Assembly: GCA_938006335.1 (NCBI GenBank)
Contig: CALLMF010000019.1
Location: 28,598-92,597, forward strand
DNA: 64,000 bases
DNA from: an uncultured Granulosicoccaceae bacterium
GTDB lineage: Bacteria; Pseudomonadota; Gammaproteobacteria; Granulosicoccales; Granulosicoccaceae
Direction: 5' to 3'
Both the position numbers and the translations under genes were made by a program. Each line of letters begins with the position of its first letter. The stretch's first letter is position 1. The notes below the pieces were generated by a model that was given only the letters and a program-made list of their open reading frames with translations, was not told the origin of the DNA and did no database searches. Of this stretch, positions 14,021-22,722 are shown piece after piece.

Positions 14021-16588
14021 ATGGCAGTTTTTCCCTCCTCAGCGCGGGTCGTGATCATCGGTCAGGGCGGCATTGTCGGCGCGTCGGTGGCGCATCACCT
14101 GATCGAGCGTGGCTGGGACGATATCGTCGGCATCGACATGTCGGCCATCCCCACCGATGTCGGCTCTACCGCGCATGCGTCGGATTTCTGCTATGCCACC
14201 GCGCACGACCAGATGACCTGCGACACCACCCGCTACAGCATCGATTTTTTCGAGAAACGCGGACGTTATGCCAAGGTAGGCGGACTGGAGGTCGCGCGTG
14301 TCGGTGATGACGAACGCATGGGCGAACTGCAACGCAAGGTAGCCTCGGGCAAGGCCTTTGGCACCCGCGCTTGCATGATCAGCGCCGAGGAAGCCGCCGA
14401 GAAGATGCCGCTTCTGGAACAGGACGCGATCCAGGGCGCGCTGTGGGACCCGGACGCAGGTCTCGTAATACCGCGCTCGCAAGTCGTTACCGGCGAGATG
14501 GTCGAGGAAGCCGAGAAAACCGGCAAGCTGGTCACCTTCGCCAATACACCGGCAACCGGGTTGAAGATCGAGAACGGTCGCATCGTCGGCGTCGACACGC
14601 CGCGCGGACACATCGCGGCTGAACACGTCGTGGTCTGCGCCGGCCTCTGGGGCCGACTCATCGCCGAGATGGCGGGCGAAGATCTGCCGGTCATGCCGGT
14701 CGATCACCCCTTGCTGTGGTTTGGCCCCTACAAGGAGTTTGCCGGCACCGGCAAGGACATTGGCTATCCCTTGCTGCGGGACCAGGGCAATTCGGCGTAC
14801 CTGCGTGATACGGGTGACCCGACAACCTCGGAAGGCGGCATGATCGAATGGGGCTACTACGAAGAGTCCGAGCCGCGCATGTGTCATCCACGGGATCTGC
14901 AGAACAAGGAAGAGGCCCGCTTGTCCCCGTCGCAGCGCGATCTCGAGATGGAGCAGATCATGGAGCCGCTGGAGCGCGCCATGGAGCTCACACCCATCCT
15001 CGGAGAGCTCGGTTACGACGAGAAGCGCTCGTTCAATGGACTACTGCAAGTCACGGCCGATGGCGGCCCCTCGGTCGGCGAATCAGCGAACGTGCGCGGA
15101 CTGTGGTACGCCGTTTCCGTATGGGTAAAGGACGGGCCCGGTACCGGCAAGTTGATTGCGGACTGGATGACCGACGGACGCACGCGCCTGGATCATCATG
15201 GCGTGGACGTCACGCGCTATTACCCCTTCCAGCAGCAGGAGCAATACATTCATGATCGCTGCTATGAGACCGCCTTCAAGATCTACAACCCCGCAGTCCA
15301 TTCACGCGAGCCGTACAGCAAGGGACGTGGTTTGCGCCGCAGCCCCTTCTACGAGAGAGAAAAAACCCTCGGCGCCTACTTCATGGAAGCGGCCGGCTGG
15401 GAGCGTGCTCACGGCTACGCCAGCAACGAGCATCTGCTCGAGAAGTTCGGCGACCGTGTGCCGGTACGCGAAGCCGAATGGGACAATCGCCACTTCTGGC
15501 GTGTGTCCAATGCAGAGCACCTGCAACTCTCCGAAGACATCGGCATGGTCAATCTGTCGCACTTCGCGATCTATGACGTCAAGGGCCCGGACGCAGAAAC
15601 CCTGATGGAATACGCCTGTGTGGCCAAGGTGGGTGGCGACACGGCCATTGGCCGAGGTGTGTACACACACTTCCTGGATCACGCCGCCGGAGTGCGTGCC
15701 GATCTGACCGTCATCCGTCTCGCTGAAGACCACTTCCGCATCATCGACGGCGGCGCGTCGGGCAATCGTGATTTCATCTGGCTCAAGCGCATGAGTGAAG
15801 ACCGCGGTTGGACCCGACTGACCATCAGCGATCGCACCACCGACTTTGCCTGCATCGGTGTCTGGGGTCCGAACGCTCGCACCACCTTGCAGCGTGTCGT
15901 CAGCGACGCCGATGCCTTGACTCAGGAGAATTTCCCCTTTGCAGCGGTTCGCACGATCGAGATTGCCGGCGTAAAGGTCAGCGCGTTTCGCATCTCCTAC
16001 GTCGGCGAACAAGGCTGGGAACTGCACTTTGACTACAACGACGGACTTGCGGTGTGGGACGCCCTCGCCGCTGAAGGCGTTACTCCCATCGGCATCGAGA
16101 CCTACGCCAACAGCCGGCGTCTGGAAAAGAGCCTGCGGCTACAAAACGCGGATCTGCTGACCGAGTACAACCTGGTCGAGGCAGACCTTGCGCGCAAGAA
16201 GGTCAAGGCGGCGGATTTTCATGGCAAGGAGGCCTACCTTGCCGTTCGTGATCGAGAGCATCAAAGCGCGTATCTCTGCACCTTGACGATGACGGACAAC
16301 ATCGACTCGAACGGTGTAGCGCGCTATCCGGTAGACACCAGCCCGATCATCGATCCGGCAACGGGCAAGACCCTGATCGATGATCAAGGTCGACGCTCGT
16401 ACACCACCAGCATCGTGTACGGCCCGAGCGTGGGTCACAACATTGCACTGGCCTATCTGCCGCGAGAGTACTGCGAGCTTGGACGCGAGCTCCAGATCGA
16501 ATACTTTGGCGATACCTATCCGGTACGTGTTGACGGTGTGGGTTATGCGCCGCTGTACGATCCGGACAATGTGAAGCCGCGTTCCTGA
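14021..16588 (+). CDS. FAD-dependent oxidoreductase fused to a glycine cleavage T-protein domain (dimethylglycine/sarcosine dehydrogenase family)
   Basis: An 855-residue two-domain protein. Residues 1 to about 420 form a DAO-type flavoprotein with IIGQGGIVGAS at 12-22; H52 in GSTAHAS sits where the flavin-linking His of dimethylglycine dehydrogenases occurs. Residues from about 440 to the end match the aminomethyltransferase (GcvT) fold with its C-terminal barrel, including GEQGWELHFDYN. Such fusions demethylate N-methylated amines and pass the one-carbon unit to tetrahydrofolate. The neighbourhood does not fix the substrate: dimethylglycine, sarcosine or another N- or S-methyl compound is possible. 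A 123-bp gap precedes it, with no clear promoter. Confidence 0.82.
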   Translation: MAVFPSSARVVIIGQGGIVGASVAHHLIERGWDDIVGIDMSAIPTDVGSTAHASDFCYATAHDQMTCDTTRYSIDFFEKRGRYAKVGGLEVARVGDDERMGELQRKVASGKAFGTRACMISAEEAAEKMPLLEQDAIQGALWDPDAGLVIPRSQVVTGEMVEEAEKTGKLVTFANTPATGLKIENGRIVGVDTPRGHIAAEHVVVCAGLWGRLIAEMAGEDLPVMPVDHPLLWFGPYKEFAGTGKDIGYPLLRDQGNSAYLRDTGDPTTSEGGMIEWGYYEESEPRMCHPRDLQNKEEARLSPSQRDLEMEQIMEPLERAMELTPILGELGYDEKRSFNGLLQVTADGGPSVGESANVRGLWYAVSVWVKDGPGTGKLIADWMTDGRTRLDHHGVDVTRYYPFQQQEQYIHDRCYETAFKIYNPAVHSREPYSKGRGLRRSPFYEREKTLGAYFMEAAGWERAHGYASNEHLLEKFGDRVPVREAEWDNRHFWRVSNAEHLQLSEDIGMVNLSHFAIYDVKGPDAETLMEYACVAKVGGDTAIGRGVYTHFLDHAAGVRADLTVIRLAEDHFRIIDGGASGNRDFIWLKRMSEDRGWTRLTISDRTTDFACIGVWGPNARTTLQRVVSDADALTQENFPFAAVRTIEIAGVKVSAFRISYVGEQGWELHFDYNDGLAVWDALAAEGVTPIGIETYANSRRLEKSLRLQNADLLTEYNLVEADLARKKVKAADFHGKEAYLAVRDREHQSAYLCTLTMTDNIDSNGVARYPVDTSPIIDPATGKTLIDDQGRRSYTTSIVYGPSVGHNIALAYLPREYCELGRELQIEYFGDTYPVRVDGVGYAPLYDPDNVKPRS

Positions 16589-16625
16589 TTGCAGCAGGAA
16601 CGAGGGAGGCCTGAGCCAGGCTGCG

Positions 16626-17060
16626 TCAGCTGGCTCTCGCGCGCTGCGTCAACAGCCGCTCGACGCCCGGCAGTACCTGACCGATGCGCGTGTAGGCGAG
16701 CGCCCAGGCAAGCACCACGCCGGACGTGTTGGCCACCATGTCGAGCACCTCGAACTGGCGCGACGGCACCATGCCCTGCAAGAACTCGATGCCGATACCC
16801 AGCGCTACGAAACCGCTGACCAGCACCAGACGCGTCAGGTCGTGACGAAAGATCTGGGCGAACCACCCCATCATGCCCGCATAGGCGATCAGGTGAGTGA
16901 CCTTGTCATGCAGCATGATCTGTTCGACCGGCTGTGGCAGATCCAGTACCGATAGCGCGATGACCGCGATCACCATCAGGCACCCGGTAGTCAGCCAGAC
17001 GCGCGGAAAGATCAGATGATCGGTAGCAAACCAATCGCGGGATGTGAAATCGAAGATCAC
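16626..17060 (-). CDS. VanZ-like family membrane protein
   Basis: A 144-residue protein with four hydrophobic segments and the VanZ signatures HDKVTHLIAYAGM (about residues 51-63) and GIEFLQGMVPSRQFEVLDMVAN (about residues 90-112). VanZ relatives are small membrane proteins of mostly unknown function; the namesake confers low-level teicoplanin resistance. It starts with GTG overlapping the histidine kinase stop by 4 nt (GTGA), so translation is coupled to the kinase. Two short hairpins without T tracts lie at and just after its 3' end. Confidence 0.85.
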   Translation of the reverse strand: MIFDFTSRDWFATDHLIFPRVWLTTGCLMVIAVIALSVLDLPQPVEQIMLHDKVTHLIAYAGMMGWFAQIFRHDLTRLVLVSGFVALGIGIEFLQGMVPSRQFEVLDMVANTSGVVLAWALAYTRIGQVLPGVERLLTQRARAS

Positions 17061-18616
17061 GCGCCTTTATCGGACGATGCGACGTTCCCCGAACGAGATG
17101 ACATCACGCCATCGGTTGAATGTGACGCAATCGACGCTTGATGCCCGTCCTGGATAGCCTCTCCGGATTCGAGCGCATCCGTGCTGGCGACAGGTGATGC
17201 CTTGAAGGTCATGCGCACCAGCAGGCCGGGTTCCGCATCCTCGAGGCTGATCTCACCATCGTGGACGTCGATCACCGCCTTGACCAGGGACAAACCAAGG
17301 CCATGGCCTCCCTGCCCGCGTGTGGAGGCTTCATACCGATACAGTCTTTGCAGTACGCGTGGGCGCTCTTCTGCCGGCAATCCGGGGCCATCGTCCTTCA
17401 CGATCAACTGGGGCGCATCCAGATCCCTGACCAGACATATCCGGATGTATGCGTTTTCCCGTGAATAGCGGGTCGCGTTCTCGATCAGGTTGACCGCGGC
17501 CTGACGCAGCAGGTCAGCGTCTCCATGAACAACCGAAGCACCGTGCCCGGTGATCTCCAGTTCGAGTGTACGGTCGGCGTCTTCGCACACCGGCTGATAG
17601 ATCTCGTACAGGCCCTCGGCCAGTTCAAACAGATCCACATCGGTGAATTTGGAGCGGCGACGGCCGGACTCGATCTGCGTAATCCGGAGCAAGGCATCGA
17701 ATATCGAGCGAGCATCGGCAAGACCAAGCTTGACCTCTTCGAGCGGCTCGACCGCTGGCTGCCCGATCTGATTGGCCCGTATGGCCTCGTCCAGTGGTAC
17801 AGCGACGCGACTCAACGGCGCGCGCAGGTCGTGTGCCATGACCGAGGTGAGCTGCTGCAAGGTACCTACCGACTCCTGCAAACGATCCAGGGAGCGATTG
17901 GTCGATAGCGCCAGACGGTCGATGTCGTCATCGCCTGCGATGGGCATGCGCACATCGAGCTCCCCGCTGGACACCTGCTTCACCACGGTTCCGAGCCGCC
18001 GCAGGCGACTCCGCAGCTTGAACGATTGGTACAGCCCGATGAATACCGCCGGCAACAGGCACACGGGTATCAACCAGCCGAGAAGACCGAGTACGCCGCT
18101 ACGCAGCTTGTCCACCTCGTGGAGACTGCTGCCGAACACCAGACAATTCTCACCCCGCTGACGCGCAAGGAACATGAATCGATCTGCTTTCGATCGGTCG
18201 ACCGAATCCTCGGGAATCAGCGTAACAGGTTGTTCGACTGCTGATTGCGAGACGTCGAGCCACCCTTTGTAGAAGTCCTTCCGACAGTCCAGACCATCCA
18301 CATTGCCAGAGAGGGTGTTGCCACTGGAATCGACCCAGGCAAAGGCACCTTCATCCCTGATCGGCAAGGAACGGCGGAACCGGCGAATGAGCTCGCGATC
18401 CTCGTCCGACAGTACATTCGTGTTCCTGGCAGCGACTTCATGTCGAGCAAGCAGTGACTCCGCCACACGCTCCTCGAGTCCGTCGATCAGGACATTCCAG
18501 AACACGGCCGAAAGCAGCATCAGCGCAACCAGCGTTGTCGTCGCTGAGATGAGACCGCTGCGCAGGGCGATATCGCGCCGCACCCTCTCCATCACGGTTT
18601 GAAACGTTATAGCCAT
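17057..18616 (-). CDS. Membrane sensor histidine kinase, no response regulator beside it
   Basis: 519 residues: TM1 at about 25-46, a periplasmic sensor of about 130 residues containing one Cys pair, TM2 at about 173-197, HAMP at about 198-248, and dimerisation domain with H262 in VMAHDLRAPLSRV. The ATPase domain shows NLIENATRYS (N box), VKDDGPGLP (G1) and GGHGLGLSLVKAV (G2). All catalytic boxes are intact. The partner regulator is not encoded in the same operon, which holds only a small membrane protein upstream and the VanZ-like protein downstream. Domain order resembles EnvZ/PhoQ-type kinases. Confidence 0.93.
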   Translation of the reverse strand: MAITFQTVMERVRRDIALRSGLISATTTLVALMLLSAVFWNVLIDGLEERVAESLLARHEVAARNTNVLSDEDRELIRRFRRSLPIRDEGAFAWVDSSGNTLSGNVDGLDCRKDFYKGWLDVSQSAVEQPVTLIPEDSVDRSKADRFMFLARQRGENCLVFGSSLHEVDKLRSGVLGLLGWLIPVCLLPAVFIGLYQSFKLRSRLRRLGTVVKQVSSGELDVRMPIAGDDDIDRLALSTNRSLDRLQESVGTLQQLTSVMAHDLRAPLSRVAVPLDEAIRANQIGQPAVEPLEEVKLGLADARSIFDALLRITQIESGRRRSKFTDVDLFELAEGLYEIYQPVCEDADRTLELEITGHGASVVHGDADLLRQAAVNLIENATRYSRENAYIRICLVRDLDAPQLIVKDDGPGLPAEERPRVLQRLYRYEASTRGQGGHGLGLSLVKAVIDVHDGEISLEDAEPGLLVRMTFKASPVASTDALESGEAIQDGHQASIASHSTDGVMSSRSGNVASSDKGA

Positions 18617-18686
18617 GCGCCCCCGTCAATGTCCATTGACTCGTGTGTCGACGCACGCCGTGCATACGCAACCCACAGCGACTCGT

Positions 18687-19058
18687 TCACAGCCGTGTTG
18701 TCACGAAGATCGAGGCGATGAGCAACACGGTAAGCAACACGTGCCCCACACTGGACACCACCAGGGGATGCCAGCGCGCACCACCCTTGTATCGCACCCA
18801 AAGAACGACAAGCGCGCTGTAGCCAAGAATCGACACCCCGACCCAGATCGCCACTTTCTCCGCCTCGAGCGACCAGTTCAAACGGTCTCGCCCTTCAAGG
18901 ATCCACCCGGTGAGCGCGTAGACCAGGAAAAAACCACTCATCACCAGCGGCACGATCAACAGCGAGAACTGCAGCACAGGTCCGATCGGTCCGCGCGCCG
19001 CCCCTACCCGATCATGATCGAGCGAATCGGTTGAATCCTGGGTAGTTGGGGAACTCAT
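18687..19058 (-). CDS. Small three-TM membrane protein, unknown
   Basis: I do not recognise this 123-residue protein. After a polar N-terminus of about 30 residues rich in Ser, Thr and Asp come hydrophobic segments at about 31-52, 66-85 and 98-120, with WILEGRDRLNW in the first loop. I chose the ATG at 19058; a slightly earlier in-frame start is possible. It lies 70 nt upstream of the histidine kinase on the same strand and may be cotranscribed. It is divergent from the secreted protein gene at 19121. Confidence 0.65.
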   Translation of the reverse strand: MSSPTTQDSTDSLDHDRVGAARGPIGPVLQFSLLIVPLVMSGFFLVYALTGWILEGRDRLNWSLEAEKVAIWVGVSILGYSALVVLWVRYKGGARWHPLVVSSVGHVLLTVLLIASIFVTTRL

Positions 19059-19120
19059 GCAACGTGGGCACTCCAATCGAGAGATTATGGTACGAACTCA
19101 CCCCGCAGAAAAGGTCGACC

Positions 19121-19510
19121 GTGGACACATCGAATCTCAATCGCTTGCTTACCGCAATCGCCATCTCACTTCCGCTACTGGGCGGCACCAACGCGAGCCT
19201 GGCAGGAAATGCCGACGTGGTCGATGTCTCTGTGACAGCGCTGGGCGGGTCGCGGTTCCGTATCGACACCACGGTGGCTCACGCTGACACCGGCTGGGAC
19301 CACTACGCCAATCGCTGGGACGTGTTTACCGAAGACGGCATGGTACTCGGCACGCGCGAACTACTGCATCCACACGTGGACGAACAGCCCTTTACCCGCT
19401 CCTTGACGCTGGAAATCCCCGCTGACATCACACGTATCGTGGTGCGCGCGGGTGATTCGGTCCACGGCGACGAAGGCGGCGCAAGCCTTACCGTGGACGT
19501 CCCGCATTGA
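19121..19510 (+). CDS. Small periplasmic protein, conserved hypothetical
   Basis: A 129-residue protein with a signal peptide (hydrophobic run LLTAIAISLPLLGG, probable cleavage near ASLAG). The mature part is mainly beta-type sequence with DTGWDHYANRWDVF and a GTREL/HPHVDE segment, ending in SLTVDVPH. The start is taken as the GTG at 19121 with AAAGG 8-10 nt upstream, because it places the signal peptide at the N-terminus. No function is recognised. It is convergent with uppP with only 12 nt between them. Confidence 0.68.
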   Translation: MDTSNLNRLLTAIAISLPLLGGTNASLAGNADVVDVSVTALGGSRFRIDTTVAHADTGWDHYANRWDVFTEDGMVLGTRELLHPHVDEQPFTRSLTLEIPADITRIVVRAGDSVHGDEGGASLTVDVPH

Positions 19511-19522
19511 CGCACGCCTGCG

Positions 19523-20347
19523 CTACAGGAAAACCACCAGCAACAGGACACCCAGCGCCAGTCGGTAGATCACGAAAGGCGTCATGCCGAGGCGATTGAT
19601 GTAGGCAAGAAACAGGTGGATGCATGCAAACGCGGACACGGCGGCAATGACGGTCCCGAGGCCCAGTGCCGTCCAGTCCACCGCCGCGGTGGATTCGATC
19701 AGATCCTTGGTCACCCCGAGCCCCGACAGCACGATGATCGGAATCGACAACAGGAACGAGTAGCGCGAGGCCGCCTCGCGTGTCAGTCCCAGCAACAGCC
19801 CGGCAGTGATGGTGATGCCCGAGCGCGAGGTACCGGGAACAAGCGCCATCGCCTGAGCGGCACCGATGATCAGGAAGTCCTTCCACCCGAGCGTGAACTC
19901 ATCGCGCTCCAGACGGCTGCGCTTGTCGGCGTACCACAGCACCAGGCCAAAGATGATCGTGGTTGCCGCAATGACCAGCGGGGAGCGCAAATGGACCTCG
20001 ATCACGTCCTTGAACGCAAGTCCGACAAGACCGGCCGGTAGGGTGCCGAGGATGACACCCCAGGCCAGTCGGGAGTCCGCCGTATGCGCACCCGCCTTGC
20101 CGCCGCCCACGCCAACCAGGGCACCGGCGGATCGGCACCAGGCAAAAAACAGGGTAACGATGTCGCGGCGAAAGTAGGCCACCACGGCGATCAACGTTCC
20201 GAGGTGCACGGCCACGTCGAAGGCCAGGCCCTGATCCGGCCAGCCGAGCAGATTGGGCACGAGAATCAGGTGAGCCGAACTGGAGATCGGCAGGAACTCG
20301 GTCAAGCCCTGAACAAGGGCGAGGCAGATGATGTGAAAAGTATCCAT
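19523..20347 (-). CDS. uppP: Undecaprenyl-diphosphatase
   Basis: Dephosphorylates undecaprenyl pyrophosphate to regenerate the lipid carrier for peptidoglycan and other envelope glycans. The 274-residue polytopic protein shows both family signatures: [15 protein letters not shown] near the N-terminus (catalytic Glu and Ser region) and PGTSRSG in the second conserved loop. Length is normal. It ends 12 nt from the convergent small periplasmic protein gene. The 54-bp gap to the upstream methyltransferase allows a shared transcript. Confidence 0.95.
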   Translation of the reverse strand: MDTFHIICLALVQGLTEFLPISSSAHLILVPNLLGWPDQGLAFDVAVHLGTLIAVVAYFRRDIVTLFFAWCRSAGALVGVGGGKAGAHTADSRLAWGVILGTLPAGLVGLAFKDVIEVHLRSPLVIAATTIIFGLVLWYADKRSRLERDEFTLGWKDFLIIGAAQAMALVPGTSRSGITITAGLLLGLTREAASRYSFLLSIPIIVLSGLGVTKDLIESTAAVDWTALGLGTVIAAVSAFACIHLFLAYINRLGMTPFVIYRLALGVLLLVVFL

Positions 20348-20400
20348 CGGTGGTCCGTGGCGGCTTGCAGTGGCTGCAAGCGTGATTTCAGCAGTGCGCT

Positions 20401-21624
20401 CTACAGGCGGTAGGCGAGATCTTGCAGCGAAAAGCCGCGCAGCGCGGGAGCATAGCCCTTGCCCAGGCCGATCACTTGAAACCGCTCACCCATTTCGCCG
20501 GGAAGTGTCAGCGTCTTCACAGCCCGGGTCAGCGCGATGCGATCGATCTCTCGCTCGAGCGCGGCCGATGCCGCCTCTGCAAGCGCCAGCAGATCATTGG
20601 CGAGAAGAAAACCCGCCTGTGAGGTGTAACCGAGAAACTCGAGCCCGACCGGCGCGGCCGATTCGGCCAGCGCCGTGAAATCGATGTGGGCGGTGATGTC
20701 CTGTAGTCCTGGCCACCGGTAGGCATCGTCGTGAGCGTGATGGCGGTAGTAGCAGGCGAGCGTGCCGCGCCCCCGCTCCTGGCTGAAACGCTCGCGGCGC
20801 GGGTAGCCATAATCTGCAATCAGGACCACTCCTTCGCAAAGCGAATTGGCAACCGTCGCCAGCCACGGCCTCGCGTGCAGGCAGATCTCCGATGAATAAC
20901 CTCCAGGTAGCGGTGCATCGAGGTCAACCTCTACCGCGGCTACCGCAGCGCAAAGCGCCTCGGGTGCCGGCTGTGCTTCATCTGCAAACCCGACCGATTC
21001 ATCAGCCCCCGCATCCGACATGACACCGACACGCCAGAGATCACCGGGGCTCGCCGAGCGTTTGACAAACCTCTCTACGGGCAAGGCGTCCACCACTTCA
21101 TTGGCGATCACCACCCCGCGCGACCCCTCCGGCAAGCTCGCCAGCCACTCGACGCGGGACAGCCCGTTCTCACCGAGGGCGGCGAGCAGCGTGTCGCGCT
21201 GACGCCGCTGCAGCTCCGGACTGAGCTCCACGATGCGGTATCTCAGCGTCGGCAGGTCAGCCAGCGCCGTCAGTATCGCGGCGGCCATTGCGCCGCTGCC
21301 CGCACCGAACTCGATGATGCCTGCAGGCTCGACCGATTCATCAGATCCCGTATCGGCCAGCGTGTCGAGCACTTCGCGGCATTGCACAGCCAGTGCTTGT
21401 CCAAAGAGGGGACTGACTTCCGGGGCAGTAATGAAGTCTCCACCCGCACCGAACTTGCGCGAACCGGCCATGTAGTAACCAAGGCCCGGCGCATAGAGCG
21501 CGAGCTGCATGTAGTCAGCAAACGACATCGGGCCCGCTGCCAGGCGCTCGCGGATCACCGCACTCAATCGCAGCGAATGCTCCCGTTCGATGGCACTCGG
21601 TTCTGGCAGCGCGGACTCGGCCAT
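20401..21624 (-). CDS. MidA/NDUFAF7-like SAM-dependent methyltransferase (DUF185)
   Basis: A 407-residue protein of the DUF185 family, homologous to the mitochondrial methyltransferase NDUFAF7, which methylates an arginine of a complex I subunit. Seen: [21 protein letters not shown] near the N-terminus, [19 protein letters not shown], the SAM-binding [13 protein letters not shown], and [15 protein letters not shown] (motif typical of this family). I chose the ATG at 21624, with GCGGAG upstream and only 16 nt after folB; an earlier start would overlap folB. The bacterial substrate is unknown. Confidence 0.88.
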   Translation of the reverse strand: MAESALPEPSAIEREHSLRLSAVIRERLAAGPMSFADYMQLALYAPGLGYYMAGSRKFGAGGDFITAPEVSPLFGQALAVQCREVLDTLADTGSDESVEPAGIIEFGAGSGAMAAAILTALADLPTLRYRIVELSPELQRRQRDTLLAALGENGLSRVEWLASLPEGSRGVVIANEVVDALPVERFVKRSASPGDLWRVGVMSDAGADESVGFADEAQPAPEALCAAVAAVEVDLDAPLPGGYSSEICLHARPWLATVANSLCEGVVLIADYGYPRRERFSQERGRGTLACYYRHHAHDDAYRWPGLQDITAHIDFTALAESAAPVGLEFLGYTSQAGFLLANDLLALAEAASAALEREIDRIALTRAVKTLTLPGEMGERFQVIGLGKGYAPALRGFSLQDLAYRL

Positions 21625-21640
21625 GGCACAGACTCCGCTA

Positions 21641-22045
21641 TCAGGTCTGGTCGGCGCGGCCACGCTCGATCACCAGGCCGACATCGGTGCTGCCCGGTAG
21701 CGCGTGGGGCTTTCTCAGCTCCAGACGCAGCCAGGGCACCGCGAACTCGTCGATGATCAGGGCGGCGACACGCTCGGCCAGGGTCTCGATCAAATGGAAT
21801 TCACTCGCCTCGACGTAGTGCCTCAGCCGCTGCGACAAGGCGTCGTAGTTCAGCGCGTCGTCGATGTGGTCGCTGGCCGCAGCGCGTTTCACATCGGATT
21901 GCAGGTCCAGATGCAGCACCAGCGGCTGCCGCCGAAGCCGTTCGTGGGGCTCGATGCCGATAACAGCATCGATCTGGAAGTCGCGAATCAGAATCAGATC
22001 CGGCGCTGGTCCGGTCGTTGCACAATGAGCGTGAGTCGGGGTCAT
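21641..22045 (-). CDS. folB: Dihydroneopterin aldolase
   Basis: Cleaves 7,8-dihydroneopterin to 6-hydroxymethyl-dihydropterin and glycolaldehyde in folate synthesis. The 134-residue protein has the family blocks [17 protein letters not shown] (catalytic Glu), [17 protein letters not shown] and the closing [17 protein letters not shown] (catalytic Lys). I chose the ATG at 22045 because it gives a family-like N-terminus; earlier in-frame starts add unrelated residues. It is cotranscribed with the downstream methyltransferase (16-nt gap) and divergent from rpmB. Confidence 0.92.
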   Translation of the reverse strand: MTPTHAHCATTGPAPDLILIRDFQIDAVIGIEPHERLRRQPLVLHLDLQSDVKRAAASDHIDDALNYDALSQRLRHYVEASEFHLIETLAERVAALIIDEFAVPWLRLELRKPHALPGSTDVGLVIERGRADQT

Positions 22046-22111
22046 GGGGCGCAGAAAAGCCAGCAGGAACGGGGGATTGGGCACCATCTTCGATTATGAC
22101 AGCCGAAGAGC

Positions 22112-22140
22112 TTGCACAGAGTGCCTGCTTTCGCTAGTAT
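22112..22140 (+). promoter_or_regulatory. Sigma70-type promoter of rpmB-rpmG
   Basis: TTGCAC (22112-22117) and TAGTAT (22135-22140) are separated by the optimal 17 nt and are followed by a GC-rich stretch, giving a leader of about 60 nt before the rpmB ATG at 22207. It sits in the divergent folB-rpmB gap. Confidence 0.7.
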
Positions 22141-22206
22141 TTGCGGGCTCGGCGCTGCCGAATTCAACCCGTCACTTCACGCAGCATTGCTCCGGGAATA
22201 GTACTG

Positions 22207-22443
22207 ATGTCCAGAATCTGTCAGGTCACCGGCAAAGGTCCGATGAGCGGCAACAACGTGTCGCACGCCAAGAATCGCCGCAAGCGCCGGTTTCTGCCGA
22301 ACCTCCACACTCACCGCTTCTGGGTTGCCGCCGAGAACCGGTTCGTGAGTCTGCGAGTGTCCTCCAAGGGCATGCGCATCATCGACAAGCGCGGTATCGA
22401 CACGGTGCTCGCCGACATGCGCGCCCGTGGCGAGCGTGTCTGA
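22207..22443 (+). CDS. rpmB: 50S ribosomal protein bL28
   Basis: A 78-residue large-subunit protein beginning [20 protein letters not shown], with the basic [10 protein letters not shown] segment and the [11 protein letters not shown] ending typical of bL28. GGGAA about 12 nt before the ATG at 22207 is the likely ribosome binding site. It is the first gene of the usual rpmB-rpmG pair, driven by the promoter at 22112-22140 and ended by the terminator after rpmG. Confidence 0.97.
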   Translation: MSRICQVTGKGPMSGNNVSHAKNRRKRRFLPNLHTHRFWVAAENRFVSLRVSSKGMRIIDKRGIDTVLADMRARGERV

Positions 22444-22469
22444 CCCCCTCCTCCAGCGAGATTGAAGCG

Positions 22470-22625
22470 ATGAGAGACAAGATCAAGATGGTGTCGTCGG
22501 CCGGTACCGGTCACTTCTACACGACCACCAAGAACAAGCGCACCATGACGGGCAAGCTCGAAATGATGAAGTTTGACCCGAAGGCGCGCAAGCACGTCAT
22601 GTACAAGGAAGCAAAGATCAAGTAA
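22470..22625 (+). CDS. rpmG: 50S ribosomal protein bL33
   Basis: A 51-residue protein beginning [20 protein letters not shown] and ending [11 protein letters not shown], the standard gammaproteobacterial bL33. It lacks the CxxC pairs found in zinc-binding versions, so it is the zinc-independent form. It follows rpmB by 26 nt and precedes a strong terminator. Confidence 0.97.
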   Translation: MRDKIKMVSSAGTGHFYTTTKNKRTMTGKLEMMKFDPKARKHVMYKEAKIK

Positions 22626-22645
22626 GCGATCACCGCCACCGGTAC

Positions 22646-22677
22646 GAAAAAAGCCCGCTCGATGCGGGCTTTTTTGT
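22646..22677 (+). terminator. Rho-independent terminator after rpmG
   Basis: A run of A, then the 6-bp GC stem GCCCGC/GCGGGC with a 5-nt TCGAT loop, followed by six T. The A and T runs extend the stem, so it could also work on the minus strand. It lies 20 nt after the rpmG stop. Confidence 0.92.
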
Positions 22678-22681
22678 GCCT

Positions 22682-22720
22682 GTCATTTCATCGCGTCATT
22701 TCATCGCGTCATTTCATTCC
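22682..22720. repeat. Three tandem 13-bp repeats at the desaturase 3' end
   Basis: GTCATTTCATCGC occurs twice in a row and is followed by GTCATTTCATTCC, which differs at two bases. The array ends 2 nt before the desaturase stop codon, in the short convergent gap after the rpmG terminator. No function is evident. Confidence 0.85.
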
Positions 22721-22722
22721 GA

